In this document: one piece after another, positions 43,360 to 56,300 of the stretch
Position numbering within the stretch: position 1 is the first letter of the stretch
Layout of the letters: every line of letters begins with the position of its first letter
Assembly (NCBI GenBank): GCA_038049695.1
Contig: CP142454.1
Location: 21,336,501 to 21,400,500 of the forward strand
Length of the DNA stretch: 64,000 nt
Direction: 5' to 3'
From: Cinnamomum chago
Lineage: Eukaryota > Streptophyta > Magnoliopsida > Laurales > Lauraceae
Notes under the pieces: generated by a model
Told to the model about the DNA's origin: nothing
The model's database searches: none
The model's input: only the letters and a program-made list of their open reading frames with translations
Made by a program: the position numbers and the translations under genes

Positions 43360-46300
43360 ATGACAGAACCTTCCAAAGTTATTCATGTCCGAAATGTGGG
43401 GCATGAGATATCTGAGGTATTTCATTTCTTTCTTTTGTACTAATCATAAAATACTGTGGCTCTTTGTTTTCAGAGGCCTCATCTGACACTATGCTAGAGA
43501 AAGATGAACTTTATTTATATATGCATGCCACCATACACATCACTTACATGTATCACCATCTGAACGTGCCAAATCATTTGCCTAATTGTAGAGCGAATGG
43601 GTACAGAGGCTGGGGCTATTTGTATGATTTGCAGTTGTCAAATGCAAACTCTTTACTGGAGAAAAAAATGGAGGAAAATAGGAAATGGTTAATACCTCAA
43701 TGGGCTAATATGCAAATAAATGTTCATCAGTTGGATGAAAGTACATCCATGCTGCATGTAGAACAACTGTGCATGCCAGTTTTTCCCCCCTTCCTCTTTT
43801 TTCTATAGTTAATTTTTTTGTTTTGTTTTTTCTTTTAGAGTGATCTACTTCAACTGGTGCAGCCTTTTGGCGCTGTCTCTAAGCTTGTGATGTTACGAGC
43901 AAAAAATCAGGTTTATTTTTTCCCTTGGTCCCAGATTTTTTTGCTAATTCTCAACACAGTTTCTATTACATTATGCTCTCTAGTAACAAATATTTTGAAT
44001 TTTTTTTTAATAAAAATAAATCTTTTGAAGAAGTAACTTTTGTTCTATGTTGAAGACAAATAAATTCCAAGGCTTCCTAATATTATATATGTAATTACAG
44101 TAATATGTATTGGATTACCATATAAAAAGGAAAAAAAATATTATGTATTGAATATTTGAAATGCATAGTTTGCCTTATTATAGTATATATGCAACACACT
44201 ACATAAAATCAATTGTAGAGAAAGAACATTAATCCTATGAAAGAAAATGGTTGGGTTCAGAGTGGGTCCATGGTGGACCCGTACCTGAAACCTGAATTGA
44301 GGCATTTGGAGTTTTGGACCCATATCCCAAACGGTATATGATGTTAGACCTGTGCCCTAACCCAATTCTACTTTGGATACTTGAATCTGTGGATATATCC
44401 TACTTATACCCTACTTATTTTTTAATTATTTATATATAAGGAAGATAACTCAGAGACACCATACAATCAATGGAAGTGGCAAAAAAACAAAAAATGAGCA
44501 GGGTGGATTTAGAGGTAATTGGGAAATTAGACCATCAAGACATAGATGTAAAAATGTTTTTTCCTAACAAATCAACCCTCCAAAAAAGGTTCTACTGCCA
44601 CACATGATGTCTAGATGCGGTATGGATATGGTAGGGACACGCCATGGATATAGTAGGGACATGGACTTTACACAAAAAAAGTTAAGTATCGGATACAATA
44701 CAATATGATGTTGCCTATATTGAAGTATCTGGGTGTCATAGCTGCCAGATCATCCAATTAGCATTGAATTTCTAGTTTCAATCCCCTAAACAATAAACCA
44801 AGATCCCTAAAGTCGCCAAAAGAACTTTCAATGAGGAAAGTAGATGTTTGGTCTCGAGTCCTAGTTAGAAAGAGGAGGGTTGTACCTGATTGTAGAAGGT
44901 TGAGAGATGGAAACAGCTCTTTACTCTTGCAATCCATTGATTAAAGCTTGCATGGAGAAGGAGATGAGAGTGAGAGAATGAGACACAAATATATATATTG
45001 AGGGGCTTTTCATTTTGAAGGAGAGAGACGACAACACAGCATGTACTGTTATCATCATCTTTTGGAAAGGAGATGGATGCGGAGAAGTGCAAAAGGCTCC
45101 TCCCTGGAAACTTAGAATAGGAAAGGAAGAGATTTACTTGGTTGTAGGAGGTTTAGGGATGGAGGTAACTCTTCATATTCTTGCAATCGATTAATCACTG
45201 CTGGCATGGAGAAGGAAATGAGGGTGAGAAAAGAGGGACAACAGAGGACTTGTTTTTTGAGGGGGGTCTTCCATTTTGGAGAGAGGAGAGAGAAAGGGGG
45301 GGGGGGGACTACATTACGTGTTATTGTTATTATTTTTTGGACAAGCGAGAAAAGAGAAGAGTAGAAGGCTCCTTCTATGAACCTCTTTCGGGAAAGAGAG
45401 AAAAAGTGGGGTTGCTGCTATTGGAAGAGTAACCATTGCTTTCTGGATTTTACTTATTTATATAATTGGAAAGGCAACTTGTTATGAGCTTCCAAGTTCC
45501 AACCAATGTAAGACAACCAATTTTTTTTTTTGGGGGTCTGTGTGTGGTTAAAAAGTGTATCTCAGTACATACAGGTTTGAGGGTATGAAACCCATGGACC
45601 CTGACCTGGAGCTGAGTTTCGTTTAGGTCTTATTAATTGTCCCAAACCTGGACCCAAATTTAGATTATATAGTCCCATGATTGGTTTTTCAGGTCAGGTT
45701 TTTTGCAGATGTGGTTACCCATTTTTATCCCTAATTGGTTTCATTAGAGGGGTTTAAGATGTGTAGGGAAGTAATAGAAAGATGGTAGCATGTGGTCGTC
45801 GTTAATTTTGACATTATTCTCCATTCATGCAAACATTGTGCATGCATGTGCGTGTGTATAATGAGGAGGATGAAATTGCTACGTGGGATACCTTTGTTAA
45901 ATATAGTGGAAGAACAATCATACATGGGAAAGCCTAGTTCAATGAACTACGAAGAATGACTGTTCTAAAATTATAAATGCCTGTTTCTTTTTCTGAATAC
46001 TTATAAAGATAGATTCCAAAAAAAAAAAAAAAGTTGCATAGGATTTTAGTTCTGCCGAGGATTTTAGTTGAAAATTATTAATAACACCTTGAAAAATGGA
46101 ACAAAACTAATAACGAATGTTTTTTAAACTAAAAAAACCCCTATCATGATTTTTTGTTATTGGAGAGGGCTTACTATATAGGTATTTATGTTTCTACAAT
46201 CGCTCTTTGTTGTATGATTAATTCCTCCCTATTGTTCAGGCACTACTCCAGATGCATGATGTGGCGTCTGCTGTCAGTGCATTGCAATACTACACAAATG

Positions 46301-49300
46301 TCCAAGCAAGCATCAGGTATTGTGATACTGATGTCTCGTTGTTTTTGGTTATCTGGATATAGTCTGAGGTCAATTTTAGATATGGACTTCTGAATTCCAT
46401 TTCTATGAGACTAAATGGCGTTTGCATTTAGTTTTTCATGGTTTGATTGGGCACATCCTAAAAAGGAAAAAAAAAGTATGGAACTTAGAATCCTATTTAT
46501 AGTTTTTTGTTGGGTGGATGTAGCTTGTCAATTTTTGGACATGGAGAGTGAATTCAATTTTGATGAAACTAAGGGGTGTTTGCATTTATTTGTCATTTTT
46601 GTGTTTTACATAGTTCAGTTGGATCTATGCTTTTTTCTTTAATGGTCAGTTGGACACATGCTAAATCACAACACATTTCAAAATTTGACAACCATTAGGC
46701 ACATTTACACCTTGTTTGCACATTATTGACAGACATTGGTTTTAGTTTGAATTTGAAAAACCTTGCTTTAATATCGTTACTCTAGATGGTGAAGATGTTA
46801 TTGATTGCGAACCCGTATTGGGTTATTTACGCAGAGGGATGGAAAAAATTGCGGAAAATTGAACAATTATACAATATCTTCCTTATGTAACACATTGGGA
46901 TTATATTGCTACTATGTTCACAGAGGCAATAACGGTAAATGCACCAGAACAATTAGGAAATATTCAAGTACCAAAAAGATCCAGCTATATTAGAGTAATT
47001 ATGCTGGAGCTGAGTCGTATAGCTTCTCATTTATTATGGCTTGAACCTTTTATGGCGGATATCGGTTGATTTGGTTCACAGACTCCCTTCTATATTTTCA
47101 GAGAAAGGGAATTGCTATATGACCTATTCGAAGCTGCCACAGGTATGCTAATGATGCATAATTATTTCCGTATCGGGGGAGTCGCTGCTGATCTACCTCA
47201 TGGCTGGATAGATAAATGTTTGGATTTCTACGATTATTCTTTAACAAGAATTGTTGAATATCAAAAGCTTATTACGCAAAATCCCATTTTTTTTGGAATG
47301 AGTTGAAGGGGTGGGCATTATCGGTGGGGAGGAAGTAAATTGGGGTTTATCAGGACCAATGCTACGAGCTTCCGGAATCCAATGAGATCTTTGTAAAGTT
47401 GATCATTATGAGTGTTACGATGAATTCGATTGGGAAGTATATAATCATCATCCTCCTCATAGCGATCACCATCATCATCCACCATTGCCATTGCTGTTAT
47501 TTTAACCTTTTCATACTAAATCTTTACCGGGCAATGGCATGGGGCCAAAAATAACAGTTGCAAAACAGTATTTTGTCGTTGTTTTTGGTTTCTTCCCTAC
47601 CAGAATGATTAGATGTATGGACTATTGACAGTCTTTTGTTCTCCAAAACAGTTAGACTGCATGCTATTTGGAGACACCGAACATAAATTCTACAGCTTTC
47701 GTTCTGTGTTTTTTTGTTAATTCTAGATGATGACTAACTACTTCATGATTGAGAAGTGTGAGATGCTTAGTGCTAAGAGGCATTGCTTCTCACCCGCAGT
47801 GCCCGGGATCGACCCGACACTGCCAGAGTACTGCCCTGAGTGCTTGGGCAGAGGATGAAGTGGAGGTGTACTTGGCCGGCATGGAGGACGATGGAAAAAG
47901 GAGTACTCAGGCATGGAGCACACACAGGCAGAGCAGACAGTGCATTGAGGACCCCAGGGACCCGCTGGGCTGATAGATTAGGCTAGTTTAGGAATAGGAT
48001 AGTTTACAATTCACTCCCATGTAGGGGGAAAAACTACTTCATGATTGGTTCTTTTCTCATTTTCTGCTTATTTTTATGGTTTCATTTCAGGGGTAGGAAT
48101 GTTTATATGCAGTTCTCTTCGCATCAAGAACTGACCACAGTGGACCAGAATGGTCAAGCGCGCAAGGGAGATCAGGTTGGTAATCTGATAATTTTGCTGC
48201 AGATCAGAACTGCTTGAATAGTTGATTAAAAATGTATGCACAACAAAAGGAAGAATGCAATAGCATTACAGGAAATAGCAATGAGAATATCAAATATTTA
48301 TGTAGAGGAATAACTATAAGAACAAGATTAACAATGACAATTATTTTTTGGTACCTGCAAACTAATGGCTGAAGGGAAGTGTAAAATTGTGTTGATCAGT
48401 GAAACAAATTCAATCCAGAACTACACACAGTAAAGATAATCTTGCTGCTAACATTAATGTAATTTTAAACAGCAGGATCTCCGGATAAAACAAACATTAT
48501 AGACTACTGTTAGGCTGTTAAGAGGTTGAAATTAGGCAATTTTGTGATATGAGTAGTGATTGCTGGTTGTTCAACAGTTTCAGCCCACTATCTTGCCAAA
48601 GTCATGATTATGGCAACATATTTGCAGAAATTGCCTGTGCAGAAACAAGCCTTAAGAGAATCCATGCTCTTAATTAACAAGGAGAGAAGTTGCAAGAGGG
48701 GCCAGCATATCTACTTCATTTGAATGTCTAATGTGAGTAGATTTCAGAGAAACATCCCTAAAAGGGGCTGGTGGGGAGTCAAAATGCCACATGACACGAA
48801 CCCACACGATATTAACGGGTTTGGGTGGGCTCTTAATGGGTTCAGATTGTTTACGGGTCAAACCTGTTAACACGTTAAGTTAACGGGTCGTGTACGAATT
48901 TAACCAATAACCCGTTAACAACACGCTTAACCCACATGACACGAACCCACACAATATTAACGGGTTTGGGTGGGCTCTAAATGGGTTCGGATTGTTTACG
49001 GGTCAAACCTGTTAACACGTTAAGTTAACGGGCCGTGTACGAATTTAACCAATAACCCGTTAACAACATGCTTAACTCGTTAAATTTTTTTTAGTCCGTA
49101 AGTGTAGCTAGAATTAATTTATATTCATGAAGAAGAAATTAAAATTTATTGTTTTATAGTGGGGTTTTAGGTGGGATCCACTCGAGATCCTCACTTACAG
49201 TTTCATGTGGCTTATATATTTTTCTCCGTATATTTATTTTTGTATGGATTTTCTTTTAATTTTCAAAATGACTTAATTACTTAACGGGTTGGGTTGTGTA

Positions 49301-52300
49301 ACTTGTTAAATTAACGGGTCGTGTTCGGGTTGGAGTTTTTGACCCGTTAACGGGTTGTGTACGGGTTGAAGTGATTTTAACCCGAATTCGTTAACCCGTA
49401 ACCCGAATTCGTTAACACGACACGATTGACAGCCCTAGGTGGGTTGGGCGAATGCGCGGTTGTGGTGGGGAATTGTTGTGGATGGGTGGGTGGAAAATTG
49501 AAATGGTGCCATTGGGCATTGTGATGTGTCCATAAACAAGGTTTCAAGATAGCTATGAGCAGTGCTATGATTTTTCATGAGAAAGTCACATTTTTCGAAC
49601 TATTGTGATGTCCATAGATAAAGGTTTCAAGAGAGCTATGAATAGGGCTACTACCTATGGTAATTTACATTGTTATTTGGATATTTATGTCATTTTCGGG
49701 TGTGGATTGGCCTTTCATTTGTAGGAATAGTTCACCTGTGGGGCCCACCCAAAAGCACGGCTTTTTTTTTTTGGGGCGGGGGGGGGGGGGGGGGGCGCTT
49801 TGTATTGAAAGGTTTCCCTGGGTCTACCTGTGTGCAAAAAATGGGAACCATCCAATCATAATAGGTACTGTTCTGGCCCTCTGGGAGCCTCAATATTGTC
49901 TAATCCTAAGCTGTTGGTCGATTGTTAAATTTGCACAAGGTTTAAGGTGCTTGCGGCAATTCACTGTGAGAAGTGTTTCAAAGGGGCCTTAAAGTTTTCG
50001 AAATCTTTGCCATGAGATAAAGTTGAATGAGTGCCAAACTGTGCATAGTCACTTGTGGACCTAAAATGTTTGTTTGGGTGCCTATTCACAGGGGGGAAGG
50101 CTTAGATTGATCCTTTCTTCTTCTTCTCTTTTTTCTTTCTTTTTTTTTTTTTTTTTTTTTTCCCGGGGGGTGGTGAATGTTGGGCACCTTGGGCTTGGAC
50201 AAAATCTTTTCCATCACACACATGGATGTAGATAGAAATATTCAAATGAGAATTGTTGACATGGTTCTTATGTGGAGTCCACCCTACTTTTTGGGCCACC
50301 TGGTCAACTTGTGATCAAGTTATACCCCTCACAAACACTATTCCCCCTGTTGAATTGCTACGAGCCCAAATTTGACACTCATCCAATCTTTCGTTGGATT
50401 AAAATTTAAAATAAGAATAAAACTTCTAAAATCAGTAAATGTGAGGGCCATAGATCAAGGGGCTTAGGATGATCTGATGGTTTGATTTTTGGCCTTATGG
50501 GTCTTCCATTAGATCTTTCAATCCCCCACATCCTCCATGATTGGCATGGCCCTAGGCGAGCCCCAAAGGCAAGTTCACATGGTGCTATGTGCCGATGGTA
50601 CTCTCTAAAATGAAACTCTGTATCACACACAATGACACAAACATACACACATATATGGAAATTCTACAAAAGGCTCTATTTGGAAAGGCGCATTTTCGCC
50701 CCTTTTGAAACCACCTCACATTGTAGTCGTAGAAAGAAAATGAGAAGTATCGTCCAATTGTAAGCAATGTAATATTAAATGAACCATTAAACTTCTTTTG
50801 AATACATCTATTTTATAGGATACTCTTTTAGATATGATAGGAGAGTAAATAGGAGAAGTATTAGAAATTGAGAGAAGAATCTAAACCAATCACAAATCCT
50901 ATATGAGTTGTTCCCACCGTCAAATTGGGAAAATCATAATTTTTGTTTTGTAGTGTCCAATCTAACGGTGGGCCTGACTCATTGACTGAAATTTGTTGAC
51001 CACCCAAAAAATAATGGGCCATTTATTCACAAGTAGGCCCTACCAAGGACGTGTCAGCCAAATCGCCTATATTGAAAGTAAGCTACACGATTGGATTAGC
51101 ATTGCTCCCTTCCAATCTCCTAAATAAATGGAAACAAATCAGTGAGCTGTTGCAAGAGTTTTCTTTGGTGTGAGAATTATTACAAGAGAAGGATGGAGAA
51201 AAAAAAAAAAAAAAAAAAAACCGGCAGGGCGTTTTGTAGCGTGCCTCATCGAGCACATGAGCTTACCTTATGGTGAGCTCACTTCCTTGTGGGCCCCACT
51301 TGGGAATGGGACTTGTCGGGATTGAAAGCTCTGTCTGGGCCATACTTGTAGGCCCACCTTATTATCCTAACCACTTGATCAACTGCCCTCAAGTTTTCAT
51401 TGTCCAAAATGAGTGCATAGTTGATCCAAAGGTCCAGCCCATTCGGATGGTTGCCAAACCCAGGTTGGGTGACTATTATGGGGGTTCCCTATTTTATGGT
51501 CCACTCGGATGGATCATAAGGTGGTCCGTACAAGGTGTTTGAGCTCAATGTGCGCCAATTCTTCTTTGACGGCGTCTCTTATGAGAGACATTATGCAGAT
51601 CCCCCTTTTAGGGATGTGGGATTCCCTATGATTCATTCAACTCCCTGACACTTTCTAAACCCCCTCACAAGCCCGTGGTATTCCCTATGCTCATCCAGTT
51701 GCTACTCGATGTTGAATTGAAATCCTGAAAAAAAGTGATGCCTTGTAATGAACTTGAGGGCCATGGAACGAGGGCTTAGCATGATTTATTGTAGTTGATA
51801 TTTTGCACATCACAACTCTTGTTGAGATCTTTCCATCCCCCACCTCCCTATGATTGGCATAACCTCAGCTGAGCCCAATAAAGCTGCCTCTCATGATTCT
51901 TAAGAGAGCACAGGTGTGTGTATTAGGATTGCTATTGTGCGAAAGTCTTGTATGATGCAAGACAACCCGTGGGGCGCACTTGGGGCTCCACATGATCAAT
52001 CCAATCCCATCACCTACTAACACCCCACTTGAACGTCACGAATCCCATGGGTTTTACACTGATTTGAATGAGATTGATTGTTGGATTGAAATCCACTATA
52101 ATGTTGCATTCTAAAGCCGTTTAACTTGAGGGCCACTAATAAAGGGTTAGGATGATGGGATTGACTTCAAATTTTGTATATGGGCTGGTCCCATTAGGAT
52201 CTTTCGATCTCCCACCTCACATATGATTCTTGGGGCCTTAGGTGGCCCCAACATGCGAGACATCTACACTTCAGCATGCACCATCATGCTCTCTTGCGGA

Positions 52301-53352
52301 TGGTCTTCATGAACTTGTGGGGCCTAGTTGGGGCCACAACAATCATGGGGGATGTGGGAGATCGAAAGATCTAGATGGGATCTACCTGTGTGCAAAATTT
52401 CAAGTCCATGAGATTGTTGTAGTCCCTTTATCCATGTAATGGTTTTAGAAGGCAGCATTTTTATAGGATTTTCGTCCAATGGTGAATCACATTAGGTATC
52501 AAACCTACAACCTGTGGCATCAGGGCCGGTTTTTGGGGGGGGGGGGGGGGGGGGGGGGTTTGGTTGTTTGTTGATCATGGACATCCCTAGAGAGGACATT
52601 CGCACGGTTGTGCCCATGGAAACTGTTTGCAAGTTATACAGGTGGTGCATATTTATCTATAATCTTTGTCCACGATGAACTCTTTCCGTTCTCTCATTGT
52701 TGATGATTGGCATGCACCCAAGTGGGCCCCACATGGGCTATTGTTTGTGAGTTACATTGTTTAGGTGATCATTTGTGTATATACATGTGTATATGTATTC
52801 TTCATCATCATCTATGATGCCCAGATACGGTATTGATACGACATGGACATGGTAGGGACACGGATTTTATATATAAAAAGTGAAGTATTATATATAAAAT
52901 ACGACATGCTACGTTCTCCATCATCATCATCATCATCATCAAAGCCTTGTCTGGGCATTACTGCTCCTCTGCTGCTATGTGGATTGTCTCGCACAACCTA
53001 CCATGCTGACATCCGTGTGGGGCCTATTCAGGACCCCACCAACCATGGGGGAGTTGGAGGATTGAAAGATCTTGACGTGACCTACCTATGTATAAAATTT
53101 CAAGTCCATAGATCATCCTAATCCCTTGATCCATGACCATCAAGTTTAATGGTTTTAGAAGGCATCGGTTTTTCATGATTTCAATCCAACGATCAGTCCC
53201 ATATGGATGGGTGTAAAAACCTGTGGCCTGGTGACATTTAGGGAGGATAGTGGCGTGTGAGGGTTTGGATGGATCTTAGGGGGGGCGTGGTGGGCGGTGG
53301 GCCCCACATGGATGTCCACATAGTAGGTGTAGTGCGAGACATCCACGTATGA

Positions 53353-53383
<31 letters not shown>

Positions 53384-56300
53384 GCCACTGCTTGATGAGC
53401 AGATTTTCACCCTTTCCTCCATTCTCCATGTTCACGCTCGTGTTACTCCATTCCCCTGTTTTTCGTTCTTGTGCTAATGTTTATTACAGCCTATATTAAT
53501 TTTTAATTATTTTTTTAACCCAGGAGTTCAGGATCTTCTGATTGTATTTGGTCATTCTGCAAAAGAGCCAGTTATGAGCCTAGAATTAATAAATCGAATT
53601 TTTTTATTGGGCATGGGCTGAGTAATTGAAATTTAGCTGGAATCAGCTCAATTTCTCCTTTTCTTAACAGGCCTACCTTATGGCAACTGATTTGATTAGG
53701 GCATTGTCTTAAGTGTGGACTGACTAAATAGGAGGCTTGACTGACTCCTGTATGCCATTGTGGCATCTGCAGTGACCTCTTAGATTAGTATGTATGGAGC
53801 TGTTTTCTATGTGGAAACTTAGTCTATCTTATATTTTCTGGAATTTAACAGTATTTTTATAATAATAACATTGTTCTTACAAATTCATGGCTGGCCCAGT
53901 CATCGGTCTGGATAAATAAACCATGGAAGCCTAATCTGCATATTCAGTATAACATGCATATGAACATATTATTGGCTCCATACAATTAAATTTTTTTCTT
54001 TTCCTCGAAATTCCCTGCAATTAAGTGATAAAGACATGGATGAGGGAGAGCAGATTGCATTACAGTCCAGTTCTATAGGACCCACTTGGCCTGTCTTTGA
54101 TCTGTGCAGCTGCTTTTACACTCCTAACCCCTGCCACACGCCCCCACCCCCACCCCCACCCCCCACCCCCAATTTTATGCTCATTGAACCTCTACTGACC
54201 ATTGAATCTCAAAGAAATCTATAGTTAAAAGACTATTAAACTTTGAGGCTGTTAAATCGAGGGCTGGGACAATCTGATGGGGCTCATTTTTGTGTGACCC
54301 TAAAGTGACCTTTCCATCCATCCTACCCACAATGGCAGGAATGCCACCAAGTGGGACCCTTGAGCTGGACCACATGAGCATAGTTTGCAGTCTGCTGGTA
54401 GGTGAAAATCTTCCCATGGATTGAGACCTACAGAATTTTTGTCTCATTGTATCTAAAGATAAAAAAATGGTGCATCAAGTGCACTGGTGGAGAAGCATAT
54501 ATCTTTTCGCATGTTTATAAATCCAACTTAAGGATTTTGTATGAAGAGTTAGTTAGCTAAACTAAACTGAAAAAATATCGACAAGAATTGTGTAAATTTA
54601 ATTTTCTTCTTACCTTTATCTGAAGTGGTTATTTATCATGTGTTACACATAATGACTGGTGATTTTTTTTATTTTTATGTATTTCATTCTTTTCTATTGC
54701 TCCTCTTTTATTCTTCCTCTGTTTAGTCTTCTCTATTCATTCTTCTCTCTCTTTCTCTCTATTGTTTTTATGCCGGTCTGCTGTCGGGCACTCAGGATTT
54801 ACAGCCCAATCGAATCCTGTTAGTTACAATCCATCACCTGCTCTACCCTATAACTGTGGAAGTGCTGCATCAAGTGTTTTCTCCTCATGGGTTTGTGGAG
54901 AAGCTCGTCACCTTCCAGAAGTCTGCTGGTCAGATTTTTCATTTCTTCTCTCTCTCTCTCTGTGTGTGTCTCTATCTCACTTTTGAGTTTTGACTACTTG
55001 CTGACTTCTTAGTTTGATTGAAGTTGTTGTTGTTGTTAATTATTATAATTATTATTTTTTTCTGTCTCGTTGGGAAGGTCCATCTTATCTTTTTCTTTGT
55101 TGTAAATATTGTTTCTTCTAATTTCTTTTTTGAAGTTATTATACAGAAGTATGTCATGTTCTCTTGAACTGTACTGGGAAAACTTATGCTTGCATTTTGT
55201 CTGGTCAGCTTTCTAATCTTGCAAGGTGACCTATGTGTAGACTTCTTTAATGTTTTATTTGATCATGTAGGTTTTCAAGCCCTTATTCAATATCAATTGC
55301 TCCCAAGTGCGGTTCAAGCAAGGAATGCTCTGCAAGTATGTATTTGTTTTTGCAGAAAAAACAAAGATTCTCTGCTACAGTATGACTGTCAGTTCTTTGC
55401 TGATAAGGTACTGTTGCGGGGGTTGGTTTGGGGGTGGAGGGACAAACAAGGAAGAAGTATGAGATCTATATGCTTGCTGACAAGTTTATATAATATATAG
55501 TTGTGCATTAATCCAAACCATCTAGTTCATGGGCCTGAGTTTCGGTGGGGTGGCACCAAAATGAGTTAGATTGGATTACCTGCCATCAAATTGCACATTT
55601 ACTTGTTGATTGTAGCTCTTTTACTTTTTTTTTTTTTTCAAGTTCACACCATTTCGTGGTTGCGAATTGGACTGCTAGGAATATCCATTTGCGTGATTTT
55701 GGCTATTCCTCATCTACAAGTTTTTGGCATGTTCATACTGACTGCTTGCATGTAAATCACCTACTCTGGTTGGGTATGAAATGTTCCTTGTTTATTTAAG
55801 TATTTTTGAATGGAAACCTGAATAGAACCCATAAAACCTTGTGATTGCGAGACTGGGAACTTCCAACTGTGCTGTGGGTTTTTGTCAGTTCCTCATCTCT
55901 CTCCGCCCCCTTTTTCAATAAATGAGTGTCTAGATATGGCGGAACCAGGTGGCAATGCTTCCCCCCAAAACAGAAACAAAAACCCTACCAAAAGAAATTT
56001 AAGAAAGCCCCAAATTTGATAAACTTTATACTTTTTTATATTTGGTCCAAAAGAATTTTTATTTATTCTTTATTCTTTTACAGAGGCTTCACCATGGAAA
56101 ATTTTGTAGTTCCGACACTGTTTCTACAGACTACAGCTCATAAGATTGAAGAAAAAAAATAAAAAAAAATCTAATTATTGGTTACTTATCTGCAGGGCCG
56201 CAATATTTATGATGGTTGTTGCCAGCTAGATATTCAGTTCTCTAAGTATGTCTTTTCGGAATCTTGATATGCATTGGTCTTGGTTTTTTTGTTTTATTTT

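Noticed and set aside
46773-47439. Possible mitochondrial nad7 origin
   Set aside because: The wording ([30 protein letters not shown]) fits plastid ndhH and not nad7.
50102-50299. Minus-strand lysine-rich frame
   Set aside because: Generated by a poly(T) tract on the plus strand. It lies within PTB intron 4.
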